NCBI GenBank assembly: GCA_024707225.1
Contig: JANQAE010000004.1
Location: 558,001-622,000 of the forward strand
DNA length: 64,000 nt
Direction: 5' to 3'
Source of the DNA: Dokdonella sp.
GTDB lineage: Bacteria; Pseudomonadota; Gammaproteobacteria; Xanthomonadales; Rhodanobacteraceae
Part shown: piece after piece, positions 50,256 to 60,107 of the stretch
Layout of the letters: every line of letters starts with the position of its first letter
Position numbering within the stretch: position 1 is the first letter of the stretch
Translations under genes and position numbers: made by a program
The notes under the pieces: generated by a model
The model's input: only the letters and a program-made list of their open reading frames with translations
What the model was told of the DNA's origin: nothing
Databases searched by the model: none

Positions 50256-52643
50256 TCATTGACTGCGCAAGGCTTCCATCGGCGGCACGCGCGCGGCGCG
50301 CCAGGCCGGCAGCCCGAGCGCGCCGAGCGCGGCCAGTGCCATCGTGACGACGCCGATGGCGAGCAGCAGCGGCGGCGTGCCGGTGACGCCGACCGCCGAC
50401 AGGTCGAGCAGGCGCAGTCCGGCCAGCGCCAGCGCGAGGCCGGCGCTCACGCCGATCGCGCTCAGCGCGAGGCCGTCGCGCAGCACGTCGCCCGCCACGT
50501 CGCGCGGCCGCGCGCCGATCGCCAGGCGCAGGCCGAACTCGCCGACGCGGCGACGCTGGCGCAGCGCGGCCACCGCATAGGTACCGAGCACGGCCAGCAG
50601 CAGCGCAGCGCCGGCGAACGCGCCGACCGTGCGCGCGAAGAAGCGCGCGGGCGCCAGTTCCTCCTCGATCGGATCGGCCAGGGCGTAGCGGCGCGTGATC
50701 GCCTGGCGCGGATCGAGCGCGGCCAGCGCGTCGGCCATCGCGGCGTCGGTGCCGGCGACGCGCGAGCGCACCAGGAACGCCATCGCATTGGTCGGCTGCT
50801 GCGCGAACGGCACCAGGATCTCCGGCGCCGGCATGCTGCGCAGGCCGTCGTTGCGGATGTCCTCGACGACGCCGACCACGCGCGCCTCGACGCGGTTGCC
50901 GCGGATCGGCACGCCGACGACCTGACCGACCGCCTCGGCGTCGCCGAACAGGCGGCGCGCGGCGGTGCGGTTGAGCAGCGCGACCGGCTCGGTTCCGCGG
51001 CGGTCGCCGCCGTCGAGGTCACGGCCGGCGATCAGCGGTATCCCGAGCAGGCTGCGATAGCCCGGCGAAACGCGGCGCAAGGCGGCCTGCACGGCCGCGG
51101 CATCGGGACGCGCGGCGAGGTCGAGCGCGACGCTGGCGCTACCGATACCCGAGCGCGGCGGCGCGCTGGTCAATGCGGCGGCCTCGACGCCGGGCAGCCC
51201 CTCGAGCCGCTCGAGCAGGCGCTCGGTGAACGGCACGAAGGCCTCCGCGCCGACCCGAAAGAACTGCATGACGCGTACATCGGAGGCATCGAATCCGGGA
51301 TCGACGCGCTGCAGGCGCCAGAGGCCGGCGGCCAGCGTCAGCGCAGCGATCAGGCTGGCGGTCGACAGCGCCATCGCCAGCACCGGCAGCGCGCGGCGTC
51401 CGCCGCCGCCGCCGAGCACGCCTCTGGCGCCGCCGCGGATCGCCTCGGCCGGCGCCGCGCCGATCCGCAAGGCACCGGCCAGCGCCGCCAGCAGCGGCAC
51501 CAGCACGCCGAGCAGCACGGCGAACGCGGCGACGCCGCCGTCGATGACGATGCCGTCGACGCGCGGCAGGCTGTCGGCGGCGAGACTGCGCAGCAGTCCG
51601 ATCGTGCCGGCGGCGATCGCCAGGCCGAGCACGACACCGGTGCCGGCGAGCACGGCCAGCTCGAGCAGCAGCGCGGCAGCGAGCGTCCTGCGCGAGGCGC
51701 CGAGCGCCTGGCGCACCGCCAGCTCGCGGCGGCGCGCGGCCTGGCGCGCATCGAGCAGGATCGCGACGTTGACCGCGGCGATCAGCAACACCAGCACGGC
51801 CAGCGCGAACGCGCCCCACAGCGCGCCGCGTGCATCGCCGATCAGCTCGTCGAGCAGGCGCCGCGTGACGCCCTGCCAGGCCTCGGCGGGATCGGAGGTC
51901 CTCGCCTGCGGATCGGCCAGCCGCGCGGTCAGCGCGGCGTCGACCTGGGCGAGCGAGACGCCCGGCGCGAGACGTCCGATCGCCAGCAGCATGCGCTGCG
52001 CCCGTTGCGGGCCTTCGGTCGGGAAATGAACCGGGCTCAACGGCCGCCACATGCCGGTATCGCCGGCGAACAGCGCCAACGCGGGCGGCATCACGCCGAT
52101 GACTTCGAGCGGCTCCTCGTCGACCAGTTCCAGACGGCGGCCGATCACGCCCGGATCGCCACCGAAACCGTGCTGCCACTCCTCGTAGGAAAGCACCGCG
52201 ACGCGACGGTCCTCGCGGATATCGGCGGCGTCGAGACGCCGGCCGAGCAACGCCTCGACGCCGAGCGCGGCGAAATAGCCGTCTCCGACCACATGGGTGG
52301 TGATCTCGCGCGCGCGCTCGCCGTCGAACAGCGTCACGCCGCTCCACCAGTAGTAGCCGAGCGCCGCGAAACCCGGCGTGCCGGCGGCGATGCGCTCGGC
52401 CTCGTCGAGGCTGAGCTGCGCGCCCTCGACGTGCTGCGCCGGCTGCCGCGCCGAGATCGTGACCACACGTTCGCCGTCCGGGAACGGCAGGCCGCGCAGC
52501 AGCACGCCCTGCACGGTCGAGTACATCGCCACGCTCAGGCCGATGCCGAGCGCGAGCATCGCCAGCGAGGCCAGCGTGAAACCCGGTGCTGCGGCCAGCT
52601 GGCGCAGCGTGCGGGTCATCGGTTCGGTCCAGCGCATCGTCAT
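50256..52643 (-). CDS. P7: ADOP-type ABC transporter permease
   Basis: A 795-residue permease, the shortest of the long operon. Helix 1 is FTLASLAMLALGIGLSVAMY; the first periplasmic domain has YYWWSGVTLFDGERAREI and GDGYFAALGVEALLGRRLDA; the first FtsX block has LIAAVNVAILLDARQAARRR; helix 5 is LPVLAMALSTASLIAALTLA; the last FtsX block has GTYAVAALRQRRRVGEFGLR, ending PAWRAARVPPMEALRSQ. Start 52643 has GGGAG close upstream; an ATG two codons later is possible. It lies 28 bases after P8. It is more divergent than its neighbours in both periplasmic domains, which may mean a different substrate or partner. Confidence 0.9.
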   Translation of the reverse strand: MTMRWTEPMTRTLRQLAAAPGFTLASLAMLALGIGLSVAMYSTVQGVLLRGLPFPDGERVVTISARQPAQHVEGAQLSLDEAERIAAGTPGFAALGYYWWSGVTLFDGERAREITTHVVGDGYFAALGVEALLGRRLDAADIREDRRVAVLSYEEWQHGFGGDPGVIGRRLELVDEEPLEVIGVMPPALALFAGDTGMWRPLSPVHFPTEGPQRAQRMLLAIGRLAPGVSLAQVDAALTARLADPQARTSDPAEAWQGVTRRLLDELIGDARGALWGAFALAVLVLLIAAVNVAILLDARQAARRRELAVRQALGASRRTLAAALLLELAVLAGTGVVLGLAIAAGTIGLLRSLAADSLPRVDGIVIDGGVAAFAVLLGVLVPLLAALAGALRIGAAPAEAIRGGARGVLGGGGGRRALPVLAMALSTASLIAALTLAAGLWRLQRVDPGFDASDVRVMQFFRVGAEAFVPFTERLLERLEGLPGVEAAALTSAPPRSGIGSASVALDLAARPDAAAVQAALRRVSPGYRSLLGIPLIAGRDLDGGDRRGTEPVALLNRTAARRLFGDAEAVGQVVGVPIRGNRVEARVVGVVEDIRNDGLRSMPAPEILVPFAQQPTNAMAFLVRSRVAGTDAAMADALAALDPRQAITRRYALADPIEEELAPARFFARTVGAFAGAALLLAVLGTYAVAALRQRRRVGEFGLRLAIGARPRDVAGDVLRDGLALSAIGVSAGLALALAGLRLLDLSAVGVTGTPPLLLAIGVVTMALAALGALGLPAWRAARVPPMEALRSQ

Positions 52644-52671
52644 CCTCTCCCGGGCCGCAGCGGCCCCTCGT

Positions 52672-55101
52672 TCAACCGTCGCGCAACGCTTCCATCGGCG
52701 GCACGCGCGCGGCGCGGCGCATCGGGATCGCGCAGGCGGCCAGCGCGACCACGACCAGGACGACCGCGACCGCGCCGAGCACGCGCGGATCGGCCGCGCC
52801 GACGCCGTAGAGCTGGGTCCGGATCAGCCGACCGATCGCGAACGCACCGATCAGGCCGAGCACCAGGCCCGGCACGATCATGCGCAGCCCGTCGGCGAGC
52901 ACGAGGCGATGGATGTCGAGCACACGCGCGCCGACCGCCTGGCGCAGGCCGATCTCGCGGCGGCGCTGTCCGACCGTGTAGGCGATCACGCCGTACAGGC
53001 CGATCGCCGCGAGTGCCAGCGCCAGCGCGGCGAACACGCTCATCAGCGTCATGTTGAAGCGGCGCATCGCCAGCGTCGCGCCGGTCACCTGGTCCATCGT
53101 GCGGATCGCGTAGACAGGCATGTCCGGTGCGATCTCGCGCAAAGCGCGGCGCAGCGGCTCGGCGAATGCGGCCGCATCGCCGGCGACCTTGATCGCGACG
53201 GCCAGGTCGCCGACCGCCGCCTTGCTGACCGGGAAGTACACCTCGGTGTTGGCCGGCTGGTCCAGGCCGGCCTGGCGCACGTCGGCGACGACGCCGACGA
53301 TGCGCTTGGGCTGATCGCCGAAGATCACCAGGCTCTCGTTCAGCGGATCGGCGTCGCCGAGATAGCGCTTGACGAACGCGCGGTTGACCAGCACCTCGGT
53401 CGGCAGCAGCGCGCGCGTGCCGTCGCTGGCGTCGAACGCGCGGCCGGCCTCGACCGGAATGCCGAACGTCGTGAAATATTCCGGGCTGACGAAGCGGTAC
53501 TCGGCCAGTGCCTGGTCGTCGAGCGTGCGGCCCGGGATCGAGAAGCGACTGTTCCAGCCCCAGTCGCCGGACGCCGGCAGCCGGTTGGTGATCGCGACCG
53601 ATTCCACGCCTGGCAGCTCGCGCAGGCGCGCCTCGATCAAGTCCAGACGCGTCTTGAGCTGGCCGATCGCACGCGCGGCCCAGGCATCGTTCTCGTCGCC
53701 GGGCTGACGGATCGGCAGCGTGATCGAGATCGACGCGGTCAGCACCTGCGGCGAGGCGACGCCCGAATCGACCGCGGCGAGCTGGCGCAGACTGCCGATC
53801 AGCAGGCCGGCACCGGCCAGCACGGCCATCGCCAGCGCGATCTCCGCCGAGACCAGCATCCTGCGCCCGCGCGACTGCGCGCGCGTGCCGGTCTGGCTGC
53901 GCGTCGCACCGGCCAGCGCCTGCAGCGGATCGGCGGCCGCTGCGCGCCAGGCCGGCGCCAGGCCGAACAGCAGCAGCGTGGCCAGCGCCACGGCGGCGAT
54001 GCCGGCGATCACCCGCAGGTCGATCGTCGGCGCGTTGTACGGCGGCAGCAGGTCCGGGGCGAGCGCGGTCAGGGCCGCGATCGCCGGGCCGGCCAGCAGC
54101 AGACCGGCGGCGGTGCCGAGGGCGCCGATCAGCAGCGATTCGGCCAGCACCTGCCGGACCAGGCGGATGCGATCGGCGCCGAGCGCGCTGCGCAGCGCCA
54201 GCTCCTGTGCGCGCGCCTGGCCGCGCGCCAGCATCAGATTGGCCAGATTGGCGCAGGCCACCAGCAGCACCAGCGCAGCGGCGACCAGCAGCATGCCGAG
54301 CGGCTGGCGCACGCCGCCGCTGACGAAGGCCTTCAGCTCGGTGACGCCGGCGCTCATGTGGGCGTGGTGGTCCGGGTAGGTCCGGGCCTGCCAGTCGGTG
54401 ATCGGATTCATCACCTCGCGCGCCTGCGCCGCCGAGACGCCCGGACGCAGACGCGCCACCGTGCGCAGGAAGTTCATGCCGCGATGGAACGTGGTGTCGC
54501 CGGGCAGGAAGGTCGGAATCCAGACCTGCGCATCGGACGGATAGCGGAACGCCGCGGCGGTCACGCCGATCACGCGGAACGATTCGCCGTTGAGCTCGAC
54601 GTCGCGGCCGATCACAGCCGGATCGGCGCCGAACTGGTTGCGCCAGAGCAGATCGCTGAGCACGACCACGCGCTCGTTGCGGTTCTCCTCCTCGTCGCCG
54701 AAGGCGCGGCCGAGCGCGAGCGGCTGTCCGAACACGTCCCAGAAGCCGGGCGTGACCCGGTAGACGTCCAGGCGCTGCGCCTGGCCGTCGTGCGTCAGAT
54801 TGCGGGTATCGTCGCTGAACGCGCCGATCGCCTCGAACGCCGCGCCGCTGCGGTCGCGCCATTCCTGGAACGCCTGCAGCGAGATCGTGCTGCGCTGCGC
54901 CGGCGGCTGCTCGCGGGTGACGCGCACGAGGCGTTCGGCGTCGGCGAACGGCAGCGGCTTGAGCAGCACCGCGTCGTAGACCGTGAAGATCGCGCCGAGC
55001 GCGCCGATGCCGAGCGTCAGCGTCAGCACCGCAGTCGCGAAGAAGCCCGGGCGGGCGCACAGGCCGCGCCAGGCGTGGCGCAGATCAGCGGACAGATTCA
55101 T
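52672..55101 (-). CDS. P8: ADOP-type ABC transporter permease
   Basis: An 809-residue permease. Helix 1 is FFATAVLTLTLGIGALGAIF; the first periplasmic domain has VTPGFWDVFGQPLALGRAFG; the first FtsX block has LLVACANLANLMLARGQARA and QELALRSALGADRIRLVRQV; helix 5 is LVSAEIALAMAVLAGAGLLI; the last FtsX block has GLYGVIAYTVGQRRREIGLR, ending PMRRAARVPPMEALRDG. It is a close paralog of P9: same length, same block order and the shared ALAGATRSQTGTR linker. It lies 39 bases after P9, so this looks like a tandem duplication within the operon. Confidence 0.9.
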   Translation of the reverse strand: MNLSADLRHAWRGLCARPGFFATAVLTLTLGIGALGAIFTVYDAVLLKPLPFADAERLVRVTREQPPAQRSTISLQAFQEWRDRSGAAFEAIGAFSDDTRNLTHDGQAQRLDVYRVTPGFWDVFGQPLALGRAFGDEEENRNERVVVLSDLLWRNQFGADPAVIGRDVELNGESFRVIGVTAAAFRYPSDAQVWIPTFLPGDTTFHRGMNFLRTVARLRPGVSAAQAREVMNPITDWQARTYPDHHAHMSAGVTELKAFVSGGVRQPLGMLLVAAALVLLVACANLANLMLARGQARAQELALRSALGADRIRLVRQVLAESLLIGALGTAAGLLLAGPAIAALTALAPDLLPPYNAPTIDLRVIAGIAAVALATLLLFGLAPAWRAAAADPLQALAGATRSQTGTRAQSRGRRMLVSAEIALAMAVLAGAGLLIGSLRQLAAVDSGVASPQVLTASISITLPIRQPGDENDAWAARAIGQLKTRLDLIEARLRELPGVESVAITNRLPASGDWGWNSRFSIPGRTLDDQALAEYRFVSPEYFTTFGIPVEAGRAFDASDGTRALLPTEVLVNRAFVKRYLGDADPLNESLVIFGDQPKRIVGVVADVRQAGLDQPANTEVYFPVSKAAVGDLAVAIKVAGDAAAFAEPLRRALREIAPDMPVYAIRTMDQVTGATLAMRRFNMTLMSVFAALALALAAIGLYGVIAYTVGQRRREIGLRQAVGARVLDIHRLVLADGLRMIVPGLVLGLIGAFAIGRLIRTQLYGVGAADPRVLGAVAVVLVVVALAACAIPMRRAARVPPMEALRDG

Positions 55102-55140
55102 GACGGAAGCCTCGACGGCACGCGGGCGGGAGCGGATCGA

Positions 55141-57570
55141 TCACTCATCGCGCAGCGCTTCCATCGGCGAGACGCGCGCGGCGCGCAGCGACGGCACCGC
55201 GCAGGCGGCCAGGCCGACCAGCGCGAGCAGGGCCAGCGTCGCCGCCAGCACCGCCGGATCGGCCGCGCCGATGCCGTAGAGCTGCGCCGACAGCACGCGG
55301 CCGAGCGCGAGCGCGCCGATCAGGCCGAGCATCAGGCCGGGCACGATCATGCGCAGTCCGGCGCCCAGCGTCAGCCGGTGGATGTCCAGCGGCGTCGCAC
55401 CAAGCGACTGGCGCACGCCGATCTCGCGGCGGCGCTGGCCGACGGTGTAGGCGATCACGCCGTACAGGCCGATCGAGGCGAGCAGCACGGCCAGGCCGGC
55501 GAACGTGCTCATCAGGCTCATGTTGAAGCGGCGCAGCCGCGTCGTCTCGCGCGTGACCTCGTCCATCGTGCGCAACGCGAACAGCGGCGCCTCCGGTGCG
55601 GCCTCGCGCAGCGCACTGCGCAGCGCCGGCGCCAGCGCCAGCACGTCGCCGCTGCCCTTGATCGCGACCGTGAGGTCGCCGACCGGGATCGTCGAGATCG
55701 GGAAGTAGATCTCGGCGTCGGCCGCCTCGTCGGGGCCGCCCTGGCGCACGTCGGCGACGACGCCGACGATGGTCTTCTCGCTGCCGTCGAACGTCGAGAC
55801 CGTCAGGCCCAGCGCGTCGCCGCCGCCGAGATAGCGGTCCACGAAGGTCTGGTTGACGATCGCCTCGATCGGGAACGCGGCGCGCGTGCCGTCGGCCGCG
55901 TCGAACACGCGCCCGGCACGCAGCGGAATGCCGAAGGTCTCGAAGTAGTCGGTGCTGACGAAGCGGAACTGGACCAGTCGGTTCTCGGGCAGCTCGCGGC
56001 CGGCGATCTCGAAGCCGCCGTTCCAGCCGATCTCGCCGGAGACCGGCAGCACGTTGGTCAGCGCGACCGACTGCACGCCCGGCAGCGCGCGCAGCCGTTC
56101 GTCGATCGCGGTCAGGCGCGAGGACACCGCGGCCTTGGCCTTCGGATACCAGGTCGTGAAGTCCTCGCCCGGCTGCATCGAGGGCACCGGCAGCGACAGG
56201 CCGGCGCCGAGGATCTGCGCGGCGTCGGCGATGCCGGTATCGACCGCGTCGAGCCGGCGCAGCGAATCGATCAGCAGGCCGGCGCCGGCCAGCAGCGTCG
56301 TCGCCAGCGCGATCTCGGCCGCGACCAGGGCCGCGCGCGCGCGCGTCTGGCGGCGCGTACCGGTCTGGCTGCGCGTCGCGCCGGCCAGCGCGCCGACCGG
56401 ATCGGGCGCGGCCGAGCGCCAGGCCGGCACCAGGCCGAACAGCAGCAGCGTCGACAGCGCGATCAATGCGGTGACCGCGACCACGCGCAGATCGACCGAC
56501 GGCGCGTGATAGGCCGGCACGACGCCGGGCGCGAGCGCGAGCAGCGCGCGCACGGCCGGCGGCGCGACCAGCAGCGCCGCGGTGGCGCCGGCGGCCGCGA
56601 TCAGCAGCGACTCGGCCAGCACCTGGCGCAGCAGACGGCCGCGGCCGGCGCCCAGCGCGCTGCGCAGCGCGAGCTCCTGCGCGCGGGCCTGACCGCGCGC
56701 CAGCATCAGGCTGGCCAGGTTCGCGCAGGCGATCAGCAGGACCAGGCCGGCCGCCGCCAGCAGCACCGCCAGCGGCGTGCGCAGTCGCGAGCCGATCAGC
56801 TCGCGCAGCGGCATCACCTGCGCGACCAGGCCGGCGCTCGACTCGGGAAACGTCTCGGACTGCCAGGACGTGATGCCGTCCATGACCTTGCGCGCCTGGT
56901 CGAGGCTGACGCCGTCGGCGAGCCGCGCGACCGGTGCATACGAATTGCTGCCGCGCCCGGCCTGATCGGCCGGCAGGAACGCCGGCAGCCACAGCTGCGC
57001 GTCGGCCGGATAGCGGAAGCCCGGCTTGGCGACGCCGATCACGCGCCAGCGCTCGCCGTTGAGGTCGACGTCGCGGCCGACCACGTCCGGCGACGCGCCG
57101 AAGCGGTCGCGCCAGAGCGTGTCGCCGATCACCACGACGCGCTCGTTGGCGGTGTCCTCGGCCGCGCCGAACGCACGGCCGAGTGCGATCGGCTGACCGA
57201 ACACGTCCCAGTAGCCGGGCGTGATGCGGTAGCCGGACAGGCGCTCGGCATCACCGTCGCCGGTCAGGTTCAGCGTCTGCGGCACATAGGCGCCGATCGC
57301 CGAGAACGCCGGTCCGCTGCGCTCGATCCAGTCGCGCAGCGTCGGCGCCGAGACCGGGCTGTAGGCCACCGGCGGCTGCGAGCGCATCACACGCACGATG
57401 CGCTCGGGGTCGTTGAACGGCAGCGGCTTGAGCAGCACCGCGTCGTAGACCGTGAAGATCGCGGTCACCGCGCCGATGCCGAGCATCAGCGTCAGCACGG
57501 CCGCAGCGAAGAAGGTCGGCTGCGCGCGCAGTGCGCGCCAGGCGATGCGCAGGTCGTCGGTCAGGTTCAT
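55141..57570 (-). CDS. P9: ADOP-type ABC transporter permease
   Basis: An 809-residue permease. Helix 1 is FFAAAVLTLMLGIGAVTAIF; the first periplasmic domain has ITPGYWDVFGQPIALGRAFG; the first FtsX block has LLIACANLASLMLARGQARA and QELALRSALGAGRGRLLRQV; helix 5 is LVAAEIALATTLLAGAGLLI; the last FtsX block has GLYGVIAYTVGQRRREIGVR, ending PSLRAARVSPMEALRDE. The ATG at 57570 has GGAGGAG nine bases upstream and matches the N-terminus of P8 (MNLTDDLRIAWRALRAQP against MNLSADLRHAWRGLCARP). It lies 40 bases after the P10 stop. Confidence 0.92.
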   Translation of the reverse strand: MNLTDDLRIAWRALRAQPTFFAAAVLTLMLGIGAVTAIFTVYDAVLLKPLPFNDPERIVRVMRSQPPVAYSPVSAPTLRDWIERSGPAFSAIGAYVPQTLNLTGDGDAERLSGYRITPGYWDVFGQPIALGRAFGAAEDTANERVVVIGDTLWRDRFGASPDVVGRDVDLNGERWRVIGVAKPGFRYPADAQLWLPAFLPADQAGRGSNSYAPVARLADGVSLDQARKVMDGITSWQSETFPESSAGLVAQVMPLRELIGSRLRTPLAVLLAAAGLVLLIACANLASLMLARGQARAQELALRSALGAGRGRLLRQVLAESLLIAAAGATAALLVAPPAVRALLALAPGVVPAYHAPSVDLRVVAVTALIALSTLLLFGLVPAWRSAAPDPVGALAGATRSQTGTRRQTRARAALVAAEIALATTLLAGAGLLIDSLRRLDAVDTGIADAAQILGAGLSLPVPSMQPGEDFTTWYPKAKAAVSSRLTAIDERLRALPGVQSVALTNVLPVSGEIGWNGGFEIAGRELPENRLVQFRFVSTDYFETFGIPLRAGRVFDAADGTRAAFPIEAIVNQTFVDRYLGGGDALGLTVSTFDGSEKTIVGVVADVRQGGPDEAADAEIYFPISTIPVGDLTVAIKGSGDVLALAPALRSALREAAPEAPLFALRTMDEVTRETTRLRRFNMSLMSTFAGLAVLLASIGLYGVIAYTVGQRRREIGVRQSLGATPLDIHRLTLGAGLRMIVPGLMLGLIGALALGRVLSAQLYGIGAADPAVLAATLALLALVGLAACAVPSLRAARVSPMEALRDE

Positions 57571-57610
57571 CGGGACAGGCTCCTCCAACGCGAAAAGACG
57601 GAATGTGCGC

Positions 57611-60010
57611 TCATGCCAGCGCCTCGCGCGGCAGCACGCGGCAGGCGCGGCGCGCCGGGATCAGGCCGGCCAGCAGCAGCACCGCGAGCAGGCCGGCGCC
57701 GACCGCGGCCAGCGTGACCGGATCGGTCGCCGGCACGCCGTAGACCAGGCTGGCGACGAGGCGCGAGCCGGCCACCGCGGCGGCGATGCCGATCGCGATG
57801 CCGAGCACGGCGACCAGGAAGCCGCTGCGCAGCACCAGCCGCAGGATGCCGCCGCTGGACGCGCCGAGCGCCTGGCGCAGCGCGAACTCCGGTCGCCGCT
57901 GCGCGACCGCGAACGCCATGAGCCCGTACAGGCCGCTGCCGGCGAGCAGCAGCGCGACCACACCGAAGCTGCCGAGCAGGACCAGGTTGAAGCGCCGCTG
58001 CGCCATCGCCTGCACGCGCAGCTCGGCCAGCGGCTGCAGGCTGTGCGGCAGGTCCGGCGCGAGGCGGTCGACGGTGTCGCGCAGCGTCGGCACGATCGCG
58101 GCCAGCGGCAGCGTCGTGCGCACGATCAGGTTGAACTCGGTCGCCACCATCGGCCGCTGCGCGACGTCGACGTAGACGGCGCCCATCGGCGCGCGCTCCA
58201 GACGCTGTTCGTGCACGTCGCCGACCACGCCGATCACGGTGACCGGGGTCAGGTCGCCGTCCATGTTGCCGACCTGGATGCGCTGGCCGAGCGGATCGCG
58301 GCCGGGCCAGGTCTCCCTGGCGACCGTCGCGCTGATGACCGCGACGTGCGCGCCGTCGGCGCGGTCGCTGGCGTCGAACGTGCGACCGGCCAGGACCGGA
58401 ATGCCGGCGGCCTCGAAGTAGCCGGTACTCGCGGCACGGAATTCGGCATAGCCCAGCTGCGGCGGAACCGCTCCGGAGAAGTCGGTCATCGTGCCGTCCC
58501 AGAACGCGCCGTTGGCGCCACCGCCGGTCAGAGGCAGTGCGTTGACGCCGCCGACGCGGGCCACGCCCGGCAGCGCGGCCAGCGCATCGGTGATCGCCGC
58601 GTAGCGCTGCGCCATCGTGCGCAGCGCATCCGGATCGCGGCTCGCCGGATACGACAGGCGCACCGACACCGCGCCTTCGGTCGAGAAGCCCGGATCGATC
58701 GCGAGCAGCGCGAGGAAGCTGCGTCCGAGCAGGCCGGCGCCGACCAGCAGCACGGTCGTCAGCGCGGTCTGCGCGACCAGCAGCGAGGTGCGCGCACGCA
58801 GATGGCCGCGGCCGCCGGTCGTACCGCGGCCGGCCTCGCGCAGCGCGGTCAGCGGCGCGCGTTCGCCGCCGATCGACTGTGCGGCGGTCAGCGCCAGCGC
58901 GATCAGCAGCGCGCCGAGCGCGGCGAACCCGATCGTCGACGGCGCGATGCCGATCTCGGCGGCGCGCGGCAGCGTGCGGCCGGCCAGATGCACCAGCACG
59001 TCGATCGCGAACGCCGCGAGGACCAGGCCGGCCAGCGCGGCGATGGCGGCGATCAGCAGGGCCTCGATGAAATGCTGGCGTGCCAGCCGCCAGCGGCTGG
59101 CGCCGAGTGCACGGCGCACCGCGAACTCGCGCGCGCGCGCCGCGCCGAGCGCGAGCAGCAGGTTGACCGCGTTGCTGACCGCGATCAGCAGCAGGAACGC
59201 GGTGCCGCCGGCCAGCACCAGCAGCGCGCTGCGCACCGGCGCGGCGATCGCCTCGCCGAGCGGCATCAGCGAGAACGCACGCAGGTTGACCTCGTCGCGA
59301 TACTGGTCGTGCAGACGCGTCGCCAGCGCGTCGGCCGACAGCCTCGCCTCGGCCAGCGCGCCGGCCGAGGTCAGCAGGCCGATGCCGCGCCAGTTGTGCG
59401 CGGTCCGCGAGGTGCCGAAGTCGGTCTCGGTCGTCGGCAGCCAGAGCGCGGTGTCGGCCGGAAACGCGAAGCCCTCGGGCATCACGCCGACCACGGTATA
59501 GCGCGAGCCGTCGACCTCGACGACGCTGCCGAGCACGTCGGCACGCGCGTCGAGCCGGCTGCGCCAGAACGCCTCGCCGATCACCGCGACCGGCGCGCGC
59601 TCGTCGGCGCCGAACGTGCGGCCGGCCAGCGGCGCGCTGCCGAAGATCGAGAAGAAGTCGCCGCCGGCGATGACGACCGGCGCGCGCACGGCCTCGCGGT
59701 CGATGCCGATCGTCGCCGGGAACGCCTGATAGAACGAGGTCTGCGGCATCGCCGGCACGCTTGCGGCGAGGTCGTCGTAGTTGGGCTTGGCCAGATTCAT
59801 CGAACGGCCGTCCTCGGCGCGTTCGTTGATCTGGACGATGCGATCGGCGTTCGGATACGGCAGCGCGCGCAGCAGCACCGCGTCGACCACGGCGAGGATC
59901 GCCAGCGCCGCGGCCAGGCCGCAGGCCAGCGTGACCGTCGCGAATGCCATCGTGCCCGGATGCGCGCGCAGGCCGTGCAGCGCGTGGCGGAAGTCGTCGA
60001 TCAGGGTCAC
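57611..60010 (-). CDS. P10: ADOP-type ABC transporter permease, GTG start
   Basis: A 799-residue permease. The start was set at the GTG at 60010, which has GGAG eight bases upstream and gives VTLIDDFRHALHGLRAHP, aligning with the starts of P8 and P9. Upstream ATGs lack a ribosome site. Helix 1 is MAFATVTLACGLAAALAILA; the first periplasmic domain has SIFGSAPLAGRTFGADERAP; the first FtsX block has VSNAVNLLLALGAARAREFA; helix 5 is LVAQTALTTVLLVGAGLLGR; the last FtsX block has GLYGLMAFAVAQRRPEFALR. It ends PARRACRVLPREALA, without the usual acidic tail. Confidence 0.88.
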   Translation of the reverse strand: MTLIDDFRHALHGLRAHPGTMAFATVTLACGLAAALAILAVVDAVLLRALPYPNADRIVQINERAEDGRSMNLAKPNYDDLAASVPAMPQTSFYQAFPATIGIDREAVRAPVVIAGGDFFSIFGSAPLAGRTFGADERAPVAVIGEAFWRSRLDARADVLGSVVEVDGSRYTVVGVMPEGFAFPADTALWLPTTETDFGTSRTAHNWRGIGLLTSAGALAEARLSADALATRLHDQYRDEVNLRAFSLMPLGEAIAAPVRSALLVLAGGTAFLLLIAVSNAVNLLLALGAARAREFAVRRALGASRWRLARQHFIEALLIAAIAALAGLVLAAFAIDVLVHLAGRTLPRAAEIGIAPSTIGFAALGALLIALALTAAQSIGGERAPLTALREAGRGTTGGRGHLRARTSLLVAQTALTTVLLVGAGLLGRSFLALLAIDPGFSTEGAVSVRLSYPASRDPDALRTMAQRYAAITDALAALPGVARVGGVNALPLTGGGANGAFWDGTMTDFSGAVPPQLGYAEFRAASTGYFEAAGIPVLAGRTFDASDRADGAHVAVISATVARETWPGRDPLGQRIQVGNMDGDLTPVTVIGVVGDVHEQRLERAPMGAVYVDVAQRPMVATEFNLIVRTTLPLAAIVPTLRDTVDRLAPDLPHSLQPLAELRVQAMAQRRFNLVLLGSFGVVALLLAGSGLYGLMAFAVAQRRPEFALRQALGASSGGILRLVLRSGFLVAVLGIAIGIAAAVAGSRLVASLVYGVPATDPVTLAAVGAGLLAVLLLAGLIPARRACRVLPREALA

Positions 60011-60107
60011 GGCAGGTCTCCGGAAAAAAAGGACGTCATGCATCGGATGCACGAAGGCGCCGCTGCGTTGTGCACGCCGGCACGGCGTCGCGCACTTCGG
60101 CATCGCG